A DNA stretch of 64,000 nucleotides from Phycicoccus endophyticus (GCF_011326735.1 NZ_JAANCN010000003.1:1-64000), one strand, 5' to 3'. Counted from the first letter of the stretch, positions 25,332 through 35,584 are shown. Notes: a model not told the origin generated them from the letters alone. Numbers and translations are program-made.

Positions 25332-25984
25332 ACCGTCCCCGCCGCGGGTCGCCGGACGACCGGCCCCCGACGCACCGCGGGGTTCTCCGCCCGCGGCTGG
25401 GGGGCCCGGTGGGCCAGGGCCTCCCGCAGCTGGGCGCGACCCCGGTGGATGCGCGAGCGGACGGTGCCGAGCTTGATCCCGAGGGTGGCGGCGACCTCCT
25501 CGTAGGAGAGGCCCTCGATGTCGCAGAGGACCACCGCGGCCCGGAAGTCGGGCGAGAGCGCGTCGAGCGCCCGCTGGACGTCGTCGTCGAGGTGGGTGTC
25601 CTCGTAGGTCTGCTCCGGCCCGCGGTCCCGGCTCGGGAGCCGCGCGGCGGACTCCTCCGAGAGGGCGTCGAAGCGGATGCGCTGCTTGCGGCGCATCCGG
25701 TCGAGGAAGACGTTGGTCGTGATGCGGTGCAGCCAGCCCTCGAAGGTGCCCGGCTGGTAGGTGTGCAGCGAGCGGAACACCCGCACGAACACGTCCTGGG
25801 TGAGGTCCTCGGCGTCGTGGACGTTCCCCGTCAGGCGGTACGCGAGCCGGTAGACGCGCGCCGAGTGCTGCTCGACGACCTCCTCCCAGGTCGGGGGAAC
25901 CCACGACTGGGCCGGGTCGCCACCCCGCTCGTGCTGCGTCGTCGTCACCGGCTCGTCCTCCACCAGGCTGTCCATGTCACCCAT
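25328..25984 (-). CDS. sigE: ECF RNA polymerase sigma factor SigE
   Basis: A 218-residue group-4 sigma factor. Region 2 is [33 protein letters not shown] through [24 protein letters not shown]. Region 4 is [47 protein letters not shown]. Both are close to mycobacterial SigE. Start choice: ATG 25984 (MGDMDSL) or ATG 25975; an earlier ATG at 26086 would overlap the divergent gene. A GGGGAAC and CGTATC pair just upstream fits an ECF SigE-type promoter and suggests autoregulation. Neighbours rseA, htrA, tatB and the divergent O-methyltransferase are the conserved sigE setting. Confidence 0.95.
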   Translation of the reverse strand: MGDMDSLVEDEPVTTTQHERGGDPAQSWVPPTWEEVVEQHSARVYRLAYRLTGNVHDAEDLTQDVFVRVFRSLHTYQPGTFEGWLHRITTNVFLDRMRRKQRIRFDALSEESAARLPSRDRGPEQTYEDTHLDDDVQRALDALSPDFRAAVVLCDIEGLSYEEVAATLGIKLGTVRSRIHRGRAQLREALAHRAPQPRAENPAVRRGPVVRRPAAGTV

Positions 25985-25985
25985 C

Positions 25986-26015
25986 GATACGCGCTGTCGC
26001 CGGGAATTGTTCCCC
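25986..26015 (-). promoter_or_regulatory. Candidate SigE-type (ECF) promoter of sigE with overlapping dyad
   Basis: On the minus strand, GGGGAAC (26015-26009) and CGTATC (25991-25986) are separated by 17 bases, like the GGAAC/CGT promoters of SigE-class factors. The -35 overlaps a dyad, GGGAA and TTCCC around a 3-base centre (26002-26014), which may bind a second regulator. The -10 is only one base from the ATG at 25984, which favours the ATG at 25975 for this transcript. Confidence 0.45.
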
Positions 26016-26070
26016 GAAAGCCTGAACGTCCGCTGGGAATCGGTGGCCGGAGGGCCGGGGTGGCGCGCAC

Positions 26071-26076
26071 TAGGGT
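26071..26076 (+). promoter_or_regulatory. -10 box (TAGGGT) of the O-methyltransferase gene, probably leaderless
   Basis: TAGGGT ends eight bases before the ATG at 26085. There is no ribosome-binding site, so transcription probably begins at or just before the start codon. Confidence 0.5.
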
Positions 26077-26084
26077 TGGGCGCC

Positions 26085-26720
26085 ATGAGCGGACTGAAGC
26101 CGGCCAGCTGGGCCTACGCCGAGGAGTTCCTCCCCGAGCCGGAGGTCGTCGAGAACGCCCGCCGCCGCGGGGTCGAGCTCGGGGCGGCGACTCCGGTGGG
26201 CACCGGGGCCGGCGCCGTCCTGCGCCTGCTCGCCGCCTCGATCGGCGCGCGTCACGTCCTCGAGGTCGGCACGGGAGCGGGGGTGTCCGGGCTGTGGCTG
26301 CTCGCGGGGATGCCCGAGGACGGGGTCCTCACGACGATCGACGTCTCACCCGAGCACCAGCGGCTTGCGCGCCAGGCCTACGCGGAGGCCGGCTACCCGC
26401 ACCAGCGCACCCGCGTCATCACCGGTGCCGCGGCCGAGGTGCTGCCGCGGATGGCCGACGGCGGCTACGACATGGTGCACGTCGACGCCGACAAGCACAC
26501 CTACCCCACGTACGTCGAGCACGCGGTCCGGCTGCTGCGCAGCGGCGGGATCCTCGTCGTCGACAACATGCTCTGGCACGATCGGGTCGCCGACCCGGCG
26601 GCCCGCGACGAGACGACGAGCATGCTGCGCGACCTCGGGAAGTCGCTGCGCGAGGACGAGGCCCTGGTCAGCGCCCTGCTGCCGGTGAGCGACGGCGTGC
26701 TCGTCGCGGTACGGCGCTGA
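26085..26720 (+). CDS. O-methyltransferase (COMT-like, family 3)
   Basis: A 211-residue SAM-dependent methyltransferase. Motif I is [20 protein letters not shown], motif II contains [21 protein letters not shown] and the metal/acceptor region is [41 protein letters not shown]. The conserved Asp residues fit a divalent-metal catechol-type enzyme, but the acceptor is unknown. It is divergent from sigE, the same arrangement as Rv1220c/sigE in M. tuberculosis, which supports orthology. It starts after a TAGGGT box. Three bases separate its stop from that of the convergent gene. Confidence 0.93.
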   Translation: MSGLKPASWAYAEEFLPEPEVVENARRRGVELGAATPVGTGAGAVLRLLAASIGARHVLEVGTGAGVSGLWLLAGMPEDGVLTTIDVSPEHQRLARQAYAEAGYPHQRTRVITGAAAEVLPRMADGGYDMVHVDADKHTYPTYVEHAVRLLRSGGILVVDNMLWHDRVADPAARDETTSMLRDLGKSLREDEALVSALLPVSDGVLVAVRR

Positions 26721-26723
26721 CCC

Positions 26724-27080
26724 TCAGCTGACCGACGGACCGGCCCCCCGGCGGAAGCCGGCCGGGCCCTCGGCGATGGCCACGACCTCCCAGTCCTCGA
26801 CGAGCACCGGCGAGGAGCCGATGAGCTCGCTCGCCGGTGAGCTCGCCGCGGCGGGCTCGAAGTCGGCCCGGAAGGCCTCCCGCTCCTGTTCGCTGTCGAA
26901 GACGTAGGTGCCCTCGAACCACTCCCCCTCGCGCATCCGCCACGTCTTGAACGCCAGCCCGTCGAGGAACATGAAGCGGGCGATCGAGGTACCGACGACG
27001 TACTCCCGCAAGCGCTCGGCCGCCCCGGGCGGGGCCCCCACGAGCGACCACCGCACCGTCAGGCCGTAACCGGCGTCCAT
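26724..27080 (-). CDS. Small conserved protein, YdhR/monooxygenase-like fold suspected
   Basis: A 118-residue protein. It reads like a dimeric alpha-beta barrel: first strand LTVRWSLVGAPPGAAERLREYVV, then FMFLDGLAFKTWRMREGEWFEGTYVFDSEQEREAFRADFE, and a last strand VEDWEVVAIAEGP. The pattern of a middle Trp-rich strand followed by FDSxxxxEAF is usual for YdhR-like and antibiotic-biosynthesis monooxygenase-like proteins. No catalytic residue can be assigned. ATG 27080 has GGAGGAG about five bases upstream. A TAGCGT box at 27135-27130 on the minus strand could serve as its -10. Confidence 0.65.
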   Translation of the reverse strand: MDAGYGLTVRWSLVGAPPGAAERLREYVVGTSIARFMFLDGLAFKTWRMREGEWFEGTYVFDSEQEREAFRADFEPAAASSPASELIGSSPVLVEDWEVVAIAEGPAGFRRGAGPSVS

Positions 27081-27129
27081 GTCGTCTCCTCCACAGCCGC
27101 CGGGGCGGCGCTCGAATCGTGAGGGGCCG

Positions 27130-27135
27130 ACGCTA
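27130..27135 (-). promoter_or_regulatory. Candidate -10 (TAGCGT) for the gene at 26724-27080
   Basis: TAGCGT on the minus strand lies 50 bases before the ATG, leaving a leader of about 40 bases that includes GGAGGAG. The -35 is not clear. Confidence 0.35.
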
Positions 27136-27188
27136 GGGGCCACCGGCCCCCCGGGCCACCCCGTCTCACCTGCTGTCCCGGCACACAG

Positions 27189-27218
27189 CCGAGCCCCCAC
27201 CACGTGGTGGGGGCTCGG
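27189..27218. terminator. Perfect 30-bp palindrome, likely terminator of the DUF3117 gene
   Basis: CCGAGCCCCCACCAC is followed directly by its reverse complement, centred on CACGTG. It begins 18 bases past the stop of the DUF3117 gene (minus strand) and would form a very stable G+C hairpin without a U-tract. Confidence 0.6.
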
Positions 27219-27236
27219 ACGGCGTCGGGGGGCGGG

Positions 27237-27410
27237 TCAGGCCAGGCCCTCGCAGCTGTCGATCGCCTCGCCGAGAGCACGGACCTCCTCGGGGGTCATC
27301 TCGACGACGAGCCGGCCGCCCCCCTCGAGGGGCATGCGCAGCACGATGCCGCGACCTTCCTTGGTGACCTCGAGCGGGCCATCGCCCGTCCTCGGCTTCA
27401 TCGCCGCCAT
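27237..27410 (-). CDS. DUF3117 family small protein
   Basis: A 57-residue protein, almost the whole of which is the DUF3117 domain: MAAMKPRTGDGPLEVTKEGR, then GIVLRMPLEGGGRLVVEM and TPEEVRALGEAIDSCEGLA. The family is very strongly conserved in Actinobacteria (Rv1211 in M. tuberculosis) and has no known function. It is easily missed because a long reading frame covers it in the same strand region. A good -10 (GATAAT) about 80 bases upstream and a strong hairpin downstream suggest it is an independent, well-expressed transcription unit. Confidence 0.93.
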   Translation of the reverse strand: MAAMKPRTGDGPLEVTKEGRGIVLRMPLEGGGRLVVEMTPEEVRALGEAIDSCEGLA

Positions 27411-27491
27411 GGCATGTATCCCTTCCTCGGCGCGGGCGCGTGGGTCGCGCCGCGTGGTCGTCCGGCGCCGGACCGCCGGACCTCGGGGACC

Positions 27492-27520
27492 ATTATCGCG
27501 TAGCCGCGCGGGGTGGCGAA
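27492..27520 (-). promoter_or_regulatory. Candidate housekeeping promoter of the DUF3117 gene
   Basis: On the minus strand, TTCGCC (27520-27515), a 17-base spacer and GATAAT (27497-27492) resemble a SigA-type promoter. The -10 is the best match to TATAAT that I noticed in the window. A transcript from about 27485 would carry a ~75-base leader with GAGGAAGGG before the ATG. Confidence 0.5.
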
Positions 27521-27557
27521 ATCCACCCGCCGCCGTGGACGGGGACGACGGCTGCCG

Positions 27558-27577
27558 CCGGCCCGCCGGAGGGCCGG
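27558..27577 (-). terminator. Hairpin downstream of the polytopic membrane protein gene
   Basis: CCGGCCC and GGGCCGG form a perfect 7-bp stem around GCCGGA, 12 bases past the stop at 27590 in the direction of transcription. It separates the DivIVA-like operon from the DUF3117 promoter. Confidence 0.45.
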
Positions 27578-27589
27578 GCCGTCGCGGGC

Positions 27590-29662
27590 TCAGCGGGCAC
27601 CGTCGGTCAGCGCCCGCACGTCCCACACGTACACCCCGCCGGTGTGCTCCGGCGTGCCGAACACCTCGCGCAGCGACGTCCGCAGCGCGTCGGCGGCCGG
27701 CCGGTCCTCGGGGAGCACGATGGCGTCCACCCGGCCGGCCCGCAGGTCCTCGACGAACCCGTCGCGGTCCTCGGCGGACACCGGCACGGCCGATCCCGCC
27801 TCGGCGACCTGGGCGAGCCACACCGTGAGACCGGTGGGTGTGGCCCCGTACTGTCCGGCCCGCTCCGCCGAGCCGTCCGGCCCGACGAAGTAGCCGGCGA
27901 CGACGGGGAACCCCCACCGGGCCGCAGCCTGCCACTCCAGGGCTCGGGCGTCGGCGACCGTCGGGGGTGGGGCGGCCAGCACCGAGCCTCCGGGGTCGAC
28001 GACCTCGCGCCACGTCCCCTCGGAGAAGAAGGCGGGGACCTGCGGGCGGGGGTCGACGACGAGCGGCGTGGGGAGGACGGGCAGGAGAGCGAGGACCGCG
28101 GCCGACAGGCCGAGGGCCAGGCCCGGGCCGGGCAGGTCGAGCACCCGGTCGACCGCCCGGCGCACGGCCTCGGCTCCGAGCGCGAGCAGGACGCCGAGCG
28201 CGGGAAGGGTGACCAGGGCGAACCGCGTGGGCAGGACGTTCTCGACGACCGGGAGGTGCTCGACCAGCGCCCAGGGGCCCGGGACCCCGAGCGGCGTTCC
28301 GTGCAGGGTCACCTCCTCGCCGAGGGAGAGCCAGCTGCTCACGAGGACGACCGCGACGAGCGCCTGCACCACGACCCGGCGCCGCAGCGCCACGGCGGTG
28401 ACGCCGGCCGCCACCCACAGCGGCACCCCGAAGAAGGCGTTCTCCTCGGTGCGGTTCATCGACAGCGCCGCCGAGGCCCAGGGGTCGGCACCCACGGCGC
28501 GGGTGGCCCGGCCCCAGAGGGCGGCGAGGTCGTTGCCCGCCGGGGGGTGCCAGATCGAGGTGTAGCTCTGCGGGCCGAAGAACTGCCACCACAGCGGCAC
28601 CCCGACGAGCGTGAGGGCGACCCCGGCCCCCACTCCCAGGCCGACGAGCAGCTGCCGCCACCGGACACCGCGGTGCACCGCGAGGACGGCGCCGGCGACG
28701 AGCACGCCGACACCGGCCAGCAGCAGCACCTCCTCGCCGATGAGCACCTGCCACGCCGCGAGCAGGCCGAGGACCACCCCGTCCCGGACCGGCCGCCGCC
28801 CCTCGGCGAGACGCAGGAGCCGGTCGATGACCACCGGGACGAGCGCCTGGACGACGAAGTTGGGGTGGCCGTTGGCGTGGCTGACCATGCCCGGCCCGAA
28901 GCCGGCGAGCAGACCGCCGAGGAACGCCGCCGCGGGGTGGACCGGGAGGCGTCGCCGCAGCAGCCAGTACCACGCGGAGGCGGTGAGCGTCAGGCCGGCG
29001 AGCTCGACGAGGACGAAGGTCACCTGCGGCCCGGCGAGGAGGGTGAGCGGGGCCAGCGGCACGCCCAGCCCCAGCACCGAGGCGTTGGCCATGAGGTTGA
29101 CGCCGGTCGGGTAGTTCTGCAGGTCGCTCGCGAGCGGGTTGGCCAGCGTCGCGAGGTTGTGCGCGGTGGCGCCGAAGTACCACTCGAAGGCCTGCTGGTC
29201 CTGGACACCCTGGGAGAGGTACCCGGTCCGCACGGCCGCGAGCAGGTGCATCGTCACGTAGCCGGCCACGCCGAGGTAGAGCAGCGGGGCGAGCAGGTCC
29301 GCCGGGCGCAGGCGGGCGGGGCGTCCGGTAGCCGGCCCGGGACCGGCTACCGGACGGCGTCGCGGGGGCGGCTCGTCCCCCGGGTCCGCGTCCCCGCGGC
29401 GACCCGACACCTCCCCGGCGCTCGTCCCGGCCGCCTCCTCGCCGCGCAGCGCACGGGCCTCCCGCTCCCGCTCGGCGACCTGCCGCTCGAGCAGGTCGAC
29501 GACCTCGTCCACCTGGTCCATCCGGTAGCCGCGGACGGCCAGCCCGAAGGTCGGACCCGGCGCCGTGGCGCTCGCCTCCCCGAGCCGCTGCCGCCCGAGC
29601 CACCACGCGGCCGCGAGCACCGCGAGGACCGCCCCGCCCGCGGCGAGCAGCGACCACGTCAC
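27590..29662 (-). CDS. DivIVA-like module fused to a GT-C-like polytopic membrane protein
   Basis: A 690-residue protein. Residues 1-22 are a membrane span (WSLLAAGGAVLAVLAAAWWL). Residues ~43-76 are a DivIVA-like coil (RGYRMDQVDEVVDLLERQV, AEREREARALRGEE). A Pro/Gly-rich linker leads to about ten further membrane segments from residue ~120. The loop YLSQGVQDQQAFEWYFGATAHNL and the segment NPLASDLQNYPTGVNLMANASVLGLG resemble actinobacterial GT-C-type membrane glycosyltransferases. GFGPGMVSHANGHPNF supports this. The C-terminal ~150 residues form an extracytoplasmic domain. The GTG at 29662 overlaps the stop of the SRPBCC gene. Function is inferred: an envelope glycosyltransferase possibly placed at curved or polar membrane. 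Confidence 0.7.
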   Translation of the reverse strand: MTWSLLAAGGAVLAVLAAAWWLGRQRLGEASATAPGPTFGLAVRGYRMDQVDEVVDLLERQVAEREREARALRGEEAAGTSAGEVSGRRGDADPGDEPPPRRRPVAGPGPATGRPARLRPADLLAPLLYLGVAGYVTMHLLAAVRTGYLSQGVQDQQAFEWYFGATAHNLATLANPLASDLQNYPTGVNLMANASVLGLGVPLAPLTLLAGPQVTFVLVELAGLTLTASAWYWLLRRRLPVHPAAAFLGGLLAGFGPGMVSHANGHPNFVVQALVPVVIDRLLRLAEGRRPVRDGVVLGLLAAWQVLIGEEVLLLAGVGVLVAGAVLAVHRGVRWRQLLVGLGVGAGVALTLVGVPLWWQFFGPQSYTSIWHPPAGNDLAALWGRATRAVGADPWASAALSMNRTEENAFFGVPLWVAAGVTAVALRRRVVVQALVAVVLVSSWLSLGEEVTLHGTPLGVPGPWALVEHLPVVENVLPTRFALVTLPALGVLLALGAEAVRRAVDRVLDLPGPGLALGLSAAVLALLPVLPTPLVVDPRPQVPAFFSEGTWREVVDPGGSVLAAPPPTVADARALEWQAAARWGFPVVAGYFVGPDGSAERAGQYGATPTGLTVWLAQVAEAGSAVPVSAEDRDGFVEDLRAGRVDAIVLPEDRPAADALRTSLREVFGTPEHTGGVYVWDVRALTDGAR

Positions 29663-30111
29663 GCAGGCCCCCCGGGGGAGCGGGCTCCCGCGGCCTCGAC
29701 CCGCGCGAGCAGCCGCTCGAGCACCCCGGTGAACAGCCGGGCCCCGAGCCGGTCGCCGAGGGGCCGGGTGAGGCGCCGGGCCCCCGGCAGCCACAGCTCC
29801 TCGGTCCACTCGACCAGGGCGCCCTCGCCGTCGGCGGCCACGGTGATGTCGGCCCACCCCCGCAGCAGCCGGCCGGTCTTGACCAGCCGCAGCCGGGTCC
29901 CCGGCTCGAGGGCGGTGACGAGCATCGAGTCGGTGCCGGCGAACGGCCCCAGACGGGTGACCGCGCTCACCTGTGCCCCGAGGACGAGCCCACCCTCCGG
30001 GACCTCCACGACCGTCAAGGGCACGTGCCGGGTGTGCTCGGCCAGGTCGGTCGCGGCGTCCCACGCGGCCCGGGGCGGGAGCGGGGTGCGGCGCGAGACG
30101 GTGAACGCCAT
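29659..30111 (-). CDS. SRPBCC (START-like) family protein
   Basis: A 150-residue soluble protein of the polyketide-cyclase/dehydrase-like superfamily that binds hydrophobic ligands. The N-terminus MAFTVSRRTPLPPRAAWDAATDLAEHTRHVPLT and the strands RLGPFAGTDSMLVTALEPGTRLRLVKTGRLLRGWADITVAADGEGALVEWTEELWLPG follow the fold. The last helix is LTRPLGDRLGARLFTGVLERLLARVEA. Its ATG shares one base with the stop of the DivIVA-like gene (TGATG), and its own stop overlaps the next GTG. The three genes therefore form one coupled unit. Ligand unknown; lipid is a guess. Confidence 0.85.
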   Translation of the reverse strand: MAFTVSRRTPLPPRAAWDAATDLAEHTRHVPLTVVEVPEGGLVLGAQVSAVTRLGPFAGTDSMLVTALEPGTRLRLVKTGRLLRGWADITVAADGEGALVEWTEELWLPGARRLTRPLGDRLGARLFTGVLERLLARVEAAGARSPGGPA

Positions 30112-30395
30112 CAGCCCTCCTCGCCGCGCAGCGCGGCGACCTCCCGCTCGCGCTCGGCGAGGGTGTCGCGCAGCGCGGCGAGGTGGGTGTCGACCTGCTG
30201 GCGGTCGTAGCCGCGAGCGGCCGTGTCGAAGCGCACCGCGGCGACGTCGGCGGCCGACGGCGATGCCGGCAGGCCGTGGTCGGGGGTGGAGCGGGCCGGG
30301 TCGGCGAGCGGGTCGACGGGCAGGCGCCCGCTCGCGACGGCGAGCACGACGACGACGAGCCCGACCGCGACGAGCGCGAGGAGGAGCAGGACCAC
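30111..30395 (-). CDS. DivIVA-like domain protein, small, membrane-anchored
   Basis: A 94-residue protein. A single N-terminal span (VLLLLALVAVGLVVVVLAVASG) is followed by a linker and the DivIVA-like segment RFDTAARGYDRQQVDTHLAAL with the coil RDTLAEREREVAALRGEEG. The last part closely matches the N-terminal module of the 690-residue protein two genes downstream (AEREREARALRGEE). DivIVA-type proteins gather at poles and septa of actinobacteria. GTG 30395 lies seven bases after TAGGAT and has no Shine-Dalgarno, so the operon is probably leaderless. A small DivIVA-like gene occurs at this place in related genomes. Confidence 0.82.
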   Translation of the reverse strand: MVLLLLALVAVGLVVVVLAVASGRLPVDPLADPARSTPDHGLPASPSAADVAAVRFDTAARGYDRQQVDTHLAALRDTLAEREREVAALRGEEG

Positions 30396-30402
30396 GGAGG
30401 GG

Positions 30403-30408
30403 ATCCTA
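30403..30408 (-). promoter_or_regulatory. -10 box (TAGGAT) of the DivIVA-like operon, probably leaderless
   Basis: TAGGAT on the minus strand ends seven bases before the GTG at 30395 and fits TANNNT at the leaderless distance. Confidence 0.5.
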
Positions 30409-30423
30409 CGGCCGGCTGCTGGG

Positions 30424-31227
<804 letters not shown>

Positions 31228-31232
31228 CCCGC

Positions 31233-32327
31233 TCAGCCTAGCCAGCGCAGCAGGGCCGCCTCGCACCGTGCGTACTGCGCGACCGGGCACTGCTCGTCGT
31301 CCATGTGGGCCAGGTTCGGGTCACCGGGCCCGAAGTTCACCGCCGGGACACCCATTGCCGAGAACCGGGCGACGTCGGTCCACCCCTGCTTGGCGAGCAC
31401 CGGCAGGTCGAGCGCCTCGACGAAGGTCCGGGCCGCCGGCAGGTGCAGCCCCGGCCGGGCGCCCGGCGCGTTGTCGCGCACGACGAGGTCGAACCCGTCG
31501 AACACCTCACGCACGTGTGCCTCGGCCTCGTCGGCGTCGCGGGAGGGCGCGTAGCGGTAGTTCACCGTCACGGTGCAGCGGTCGGGGATGACGTTGCCGG
31601 CGATCCCGCCCTCGACCCGCACCGCGTTGAGGGCCTCGTGGTACTCGAGCCCGTCGACCTCGAGCGTCTCGGGACGGTAGGCGACGAGCCGGGCCAGCAC
31701 CTCGGCCGCGTCGTGGACGGCGTTGTGCCCCTTCCACGGGCGGGCGGAGTGGGCGGCGACACCCTTGGTCGTCACCTCGGCGCGCAGCGTCCCCTTGCAG
31801 CCGCCCTCGACGCGGGCGTCGGTCGGTTCGAGCAGGACCGCGAAGTCGGCGTCGTCGACGAGCCCGGGATCCTGCTGCTGCACGTGCAGCAGCCCGTTGT
31901 ACGCGCTGTCGATCTCCTCGGCCTCGTAGAAGACGTAGGTGACGTCCCGGCTGGGCTCGGCCACCTCGTGGAGCACCCGGAGCATGACGGCCACCCCGCC
32001 CTTCATGTCGACGGTGCCCCGGCCCCAGAGCACGTCGCCGTCGGCGCCTGGGACTCGGCGGGTCGGGAGGTTGGCCGGGTCGCTCGTCAGCGGGACGGTG
32101 TCGAGGTGGCCGGCGAGCACGACGCGCTCGGCACGGCCCAGCTCGGTGCGCGCGAGGACGGTGTTGCCGATGCGGGTGACGGCGAGGCGCCCGCTCGCGC
32201 GCACCGCGGCCTCGACGGCGTCGGCGAGGACGCCCTCCTCGAGGCTGACCGAGGGGATGTCGCACAGGGTGGCGGTCAGGCTCGTGACGTCGGTGCCGAG
32301 GTCGAGGGTGGGGGTGCTCGCGGCCAT
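31233..32327 (-). CDS. dapE: Succinyl-diaminopimelate desuccinylase
   Basis: A 364-residue M20-family di-zinc hydrolase that turns N-succinyl-LL-diaminopimelate into LL-diaminopimelate and succinate, in the lysine and peptidoglycan precursor pathway. Metal ligands and catalytic acid are visible: [12 protein letters not shown] (His, catalytic Asp), [17 protein letters not shown] (bridging Asp), [13 protein letters not shown] (catalytic Glu plus ligand), [15 protein letters not shown] and the C-terminal [11 protein letters not shown] histidine. The dimerisation lid [18 protein letters not shown] is present. It is divergent from dapD and starts six bases after TAGGGT. Confidence 0.96.
   Translation of the reverse strand: MAASTPTLDLGTDVTSLTATLCDIPSVSLEEGVLADAVEAAVRASGRLAVTRIGNTVLARTELGRAERVVLAGHLDTVPLTSDPANLPTRRVPGADGDVLWGRGTVDMKGGVAVMLRVLHEVAEPSRDVTYVFYEAEEIDSAYNGLLHVQQQDPGLVDDADFAVLLEPTDARVEGGCKGTLRAEVTTKGVAAHSARPWKGHNAVHDAAEVLARLVAYRPETLEVDGLEYHEALNAVRVEGGIAGNVIPDRCTVTVNYRYAPSRDADEAEAHVREVFDGFDLVVRDNAPGARPGLHLPAARTFVEALDLPVLAKQGWTDVARFSAMGVPAVNFGPGDPNLAHMDDEQCPVAQYARCEAALLRWLG
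31235..31240 (-). promoter_or_regulatory. -10 box (TAGGCT) of the LOG gene within the dapE 3' end
   Basis: TAGGCT on the minus strand ends seven bases before the ATG at 31227 and lies inside the last codons of dapE. This suggests an internal leaderless promoter. Confidence 0.5.
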
Positions 32328-32333
32328 GGCGAC

Positions 32334-32339
32334 ACCCTA
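32334..32339 (-). promoter_or_regulatory. -10 box (TAGGGT) of dapE, probably leaderless
   Basis: TAGGGT on the minus strand ends six bases before the ATG at 32327. The divergent dapD box lies 44 bases away, so the two promoters share a small regulatory space. Confidence 0.5.
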
Positions 32340-32382
32340 GTGAGGTCGCGGCCGGGCGTCCGCAGGTGCCAGGTGCTCCCCG

Positions 32383-32388
32383 TACGCT
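32383..32388 (+). promoter_or_regulatory. -10 box (TACGCT) of dapD, probably leaderless
   Basis: TACGCT fits TANNNT and ends seven bases before the dapD ATG at 32396; no ribosome-binding site is present. Confidence 0.5.
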
Positions 32389-32395
32389 GTGGCGC

Positions 32396-33319
32396 ATGAC
32401 GCGCACGGCGTGGGGCCACGGCCTCCTGACGAGAACCGACCAGGGCACCGTCCTCGAGGCGTGGTACCCCGAGCCGGCCCTCGGCGAGCCGGACGGCTCC
32501 GGCGTCCCGGAGACCCTCGCGGGCCTCGCGGGCGCCGACGAGGCACGGGGCGTCGCGCGCGAGACGGTCACCGTCACCGCCGACCTCGACGCGGCGCCCG
32601 CCACGACCGAGGACGCCTACCTGCGCCTGCACCTGCTCTCCCACCGGCTCGTCGCGCCGAACAGCATCTGCCTCGACGGGCTGTTCGGGGTGCTGGCGAA
32701 CGTCGTGTGGACCACGCAGGGCCCGTGCGCCGTCGAGGGCTTCGAGACGACCCGCGCCCGGCTCTCGGCCCGCGGACCGGTCCAGGTGCTCGGGGTCGAC
32801 AAGTTCCCCCGGATGGTCGACTACGTCGTCCCGTCCGGGGTGCGGATCGGCGACGCGGACCGCGTCCGGCTCGGCGCCCACCTCGCGAGCGGCACCACCG
32901 TCATGCACGAGGGCTTCGTCAACTACAACGCGGGCACGCTCGGGACCTCGATGGTCGAGGGCCGCATCAGCCAGGGGGTCGTCGTGGGCGACGGCTCGGA
33001 CATCGGCGGCGGCGCCTCGACGATGGGGACCCTCTCCGGTGGCGGCACCGAGCGGGTGAGCATCGGGCGTCGCTGCCTGCTCGGCGCCGAGGCCGGCCTC
33101 GGCATCGCCCTCGGGGACGACTGCGTCGTCGAGGCCGGGCTCTACCTGACGGCCGGCACGAAGGTCACCCTCCCCGACGGCACGGTCACGGCGGCGCGCG
33201 AGCTGTCGGGTCAGTCCAACCTGCTCTTCCTGCGGCACTCGGTCACCGGGACGGTGCAGGCCCGTCCGCGCGACGGGCACGGCATCGTCCTCAACTCCGC
33301 GCTGCACGCGAACGACTGA
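32396..33319 (+). CDS. dapD: 2,3,4,5-Tetrahydropyridine-2,6-dicarboxylate N-succinyltransferase
   Basis: A 307-residue left-handed beta-helix acyltransferase of the actinobacterial DapD type. It transfers succinate from succinyl-CoA to tetrahydrodipicolinate. The N-terminal domain ends near [26 protein letters not shown]. The hexapeptide-repeat core includes [68 protein letters not shown]. The C-terminus [26 protein letters not shown] is conserved in the family. With dapE (divergent) and dapC (35640) it covers three successive steps of lysine synthesis. The next gene starts on its stop codon (TGATG). Confidence 0.96.
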   Translation: MTRTAWGHGLLTRTDQGTVLEAWYPEPALGEPDGSGVPETLAGLAGADEARGVARETVTVTADLDAAPATTEDAYLRLHLLSHRLVAPNSICLDGLFGVLANVVWTTQGPCAVEGFETTRARLSARGPVQVLGVDKFPRMVDYVVPSGVRIGDADRVRLGAHLASGTTVMHEGFVNYNAGTLGTSMVEGRISQGVVVGDGSDIGGGASTMGTLSGGGTERVSIGRRCLLGAEAGLGIALGDDCVVEAGLYLTAGTKVTLPDGTVTAARELSGQSNLLFLRHSVTGTVQARPRDGHGIVLNSALHAND

Positions 33320-34203
33320 TGCCCCGGCGTTCCCGTGCCACCCTGACGCTCGCCGAGGAGGGGCCGCACTCCCCCACCCGGCGCCGCGTGGGCGCGCTGC
33401 TCACCCTCGTGCTCGTCGGCGTCGTCGGGGTGGCCGGCTACCACGGCGTGCAGCGGCTCGTCCATGCCGTCTCCGGCGAGCAGTGCGAGGTCACCGCCGC
33501 CGGCTCGACCTTCACCTGGGCACCGGACCAGGCGAGCAACGCGGCGGCCATCACGGCGATCGCCGTCCAGCGCGGCCTGCCGCCGCGCGCGGCGTCGATC
33601 GCCATCGCCACGGCGATGCAGGAGTCGAAGGTGCGCAACGTCCGCTTCGGTGACCGCGACTCCCTCGGGCTCTTCCAGCAACGGCCGTCGCAGGGCTGGG
33701 GGACGGCCGAGCAGATCCTCGACCCGGAGTACTCGACGAACACCTTCTACGACGAGCTGGTCAAGGTCGACGGCTACACCGACATGGAGATCGCCGACGC
33801 GGCACAGGCGGTCCAGCGCTCGGCCGCGGGGTCGGCCTACGCCCAGCACGAGGCCCAGGCGCGGGCCACGGCCTCGGTGCTCTCCGGCCAGACCGCGGCG
33901 GGGATGGCCTGCGCCCTGCGCGACCCGGAGACCCCGGGCAGCGCGCCCGACCTCGCGGCGCTGCTCGAGAAGGACTTCGGGATCTCCGGCGAGGCCGACG
34001 GCACGACCGTCCGCGTGCGCACCGACTCGGGCGAGCTCGCGTGGGCCGTGGCCTCGTGGGCGGTGGCCCGCGCCACCGACACCGGCGCGCTGCGGGTGGG
34101 CACGCACGGGCGCGAGTGGGCTCGCTCGATGGAGGACTCGGCACTGACCTGGGCCTCCGGGGGCTCCACCGGCGAGCGCGACGTCGTCATCCACCTCGCC
34201 TGA
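33319..34203 (+). CDS. Membrane-anchored lysozyme-like (SLT-type) protein
   Basis: A 294-residue protein. A cytoplasmic N-terminus precedes one span at ~25-45 (VGALLTLVLVGVVGVAGYHGV), so the rest is outside. The outer domain contains AITAIAVQRGLPPRAASIAIATAMQESKVRNVRFGDRDSLGLFQQRPSQGWGTAEQILDPEYSTNTFY. This reads as a lytic-transglycosylase-like fold with the catalytic-type Glu in AMQES and the GLFQQRPS motif common in actinobacterial cell-wall proteins. The C-terminal half has no recognised domain. It is coupled to dapD by a one-base overlap, an attractive pairing of precursor supply with wall processing. Enzymatic activity is unproven for such anchored versions. Confidence 0.75.
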   Translation: MPRRSRATLTLAEEGPHSPTRRRVGALLTLVLVGVVGVAGYHGVQRLVHAVSGEQCEVTAAGSTFTWAPDQASNAAAITAIAVQRGLPPRAASIAIATAMQESKVRNVRFGDRDSLGLFQQRPSQGWGTAEQILDPEYSTNTFYDELVKVDGYTDMEIADAAQAVQRSAAGSAYAQHEAQARATASVLSGQTAAGMACALRDPETPGSAPDLAALLEKDFGISGEADGTTVRVRTDSGELAWAVASWAVARATDTGALRVGTHGREWARSMEDSALTWASGGSTGERDVVIHLA

Positions 34204-34208
34204 GCGGG

Positions 34209-34220
34209 CCCGGCGCCGGG
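34209..34220. terminator. Small palindrome between converging genes
   Basis: CCCGGCGCCGGG is a perfect 12-bp palindrome six bases past the stop at 34203 and before the converging gltA stop at 34249. It is a plausible but weak terminator. Confidence 0.25.
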
Positions 34221-34248
34221 GGTCGGGTGCGTGGCCCGGTGGCCGTCC

Positions 34249-35535
<1,287 letters not shown>

Positions 35536-35584
35536 GTCGCGATCCTTGGGGTCTCGGGGTCGAGGTGGCTCGGGCGTTCATCGG

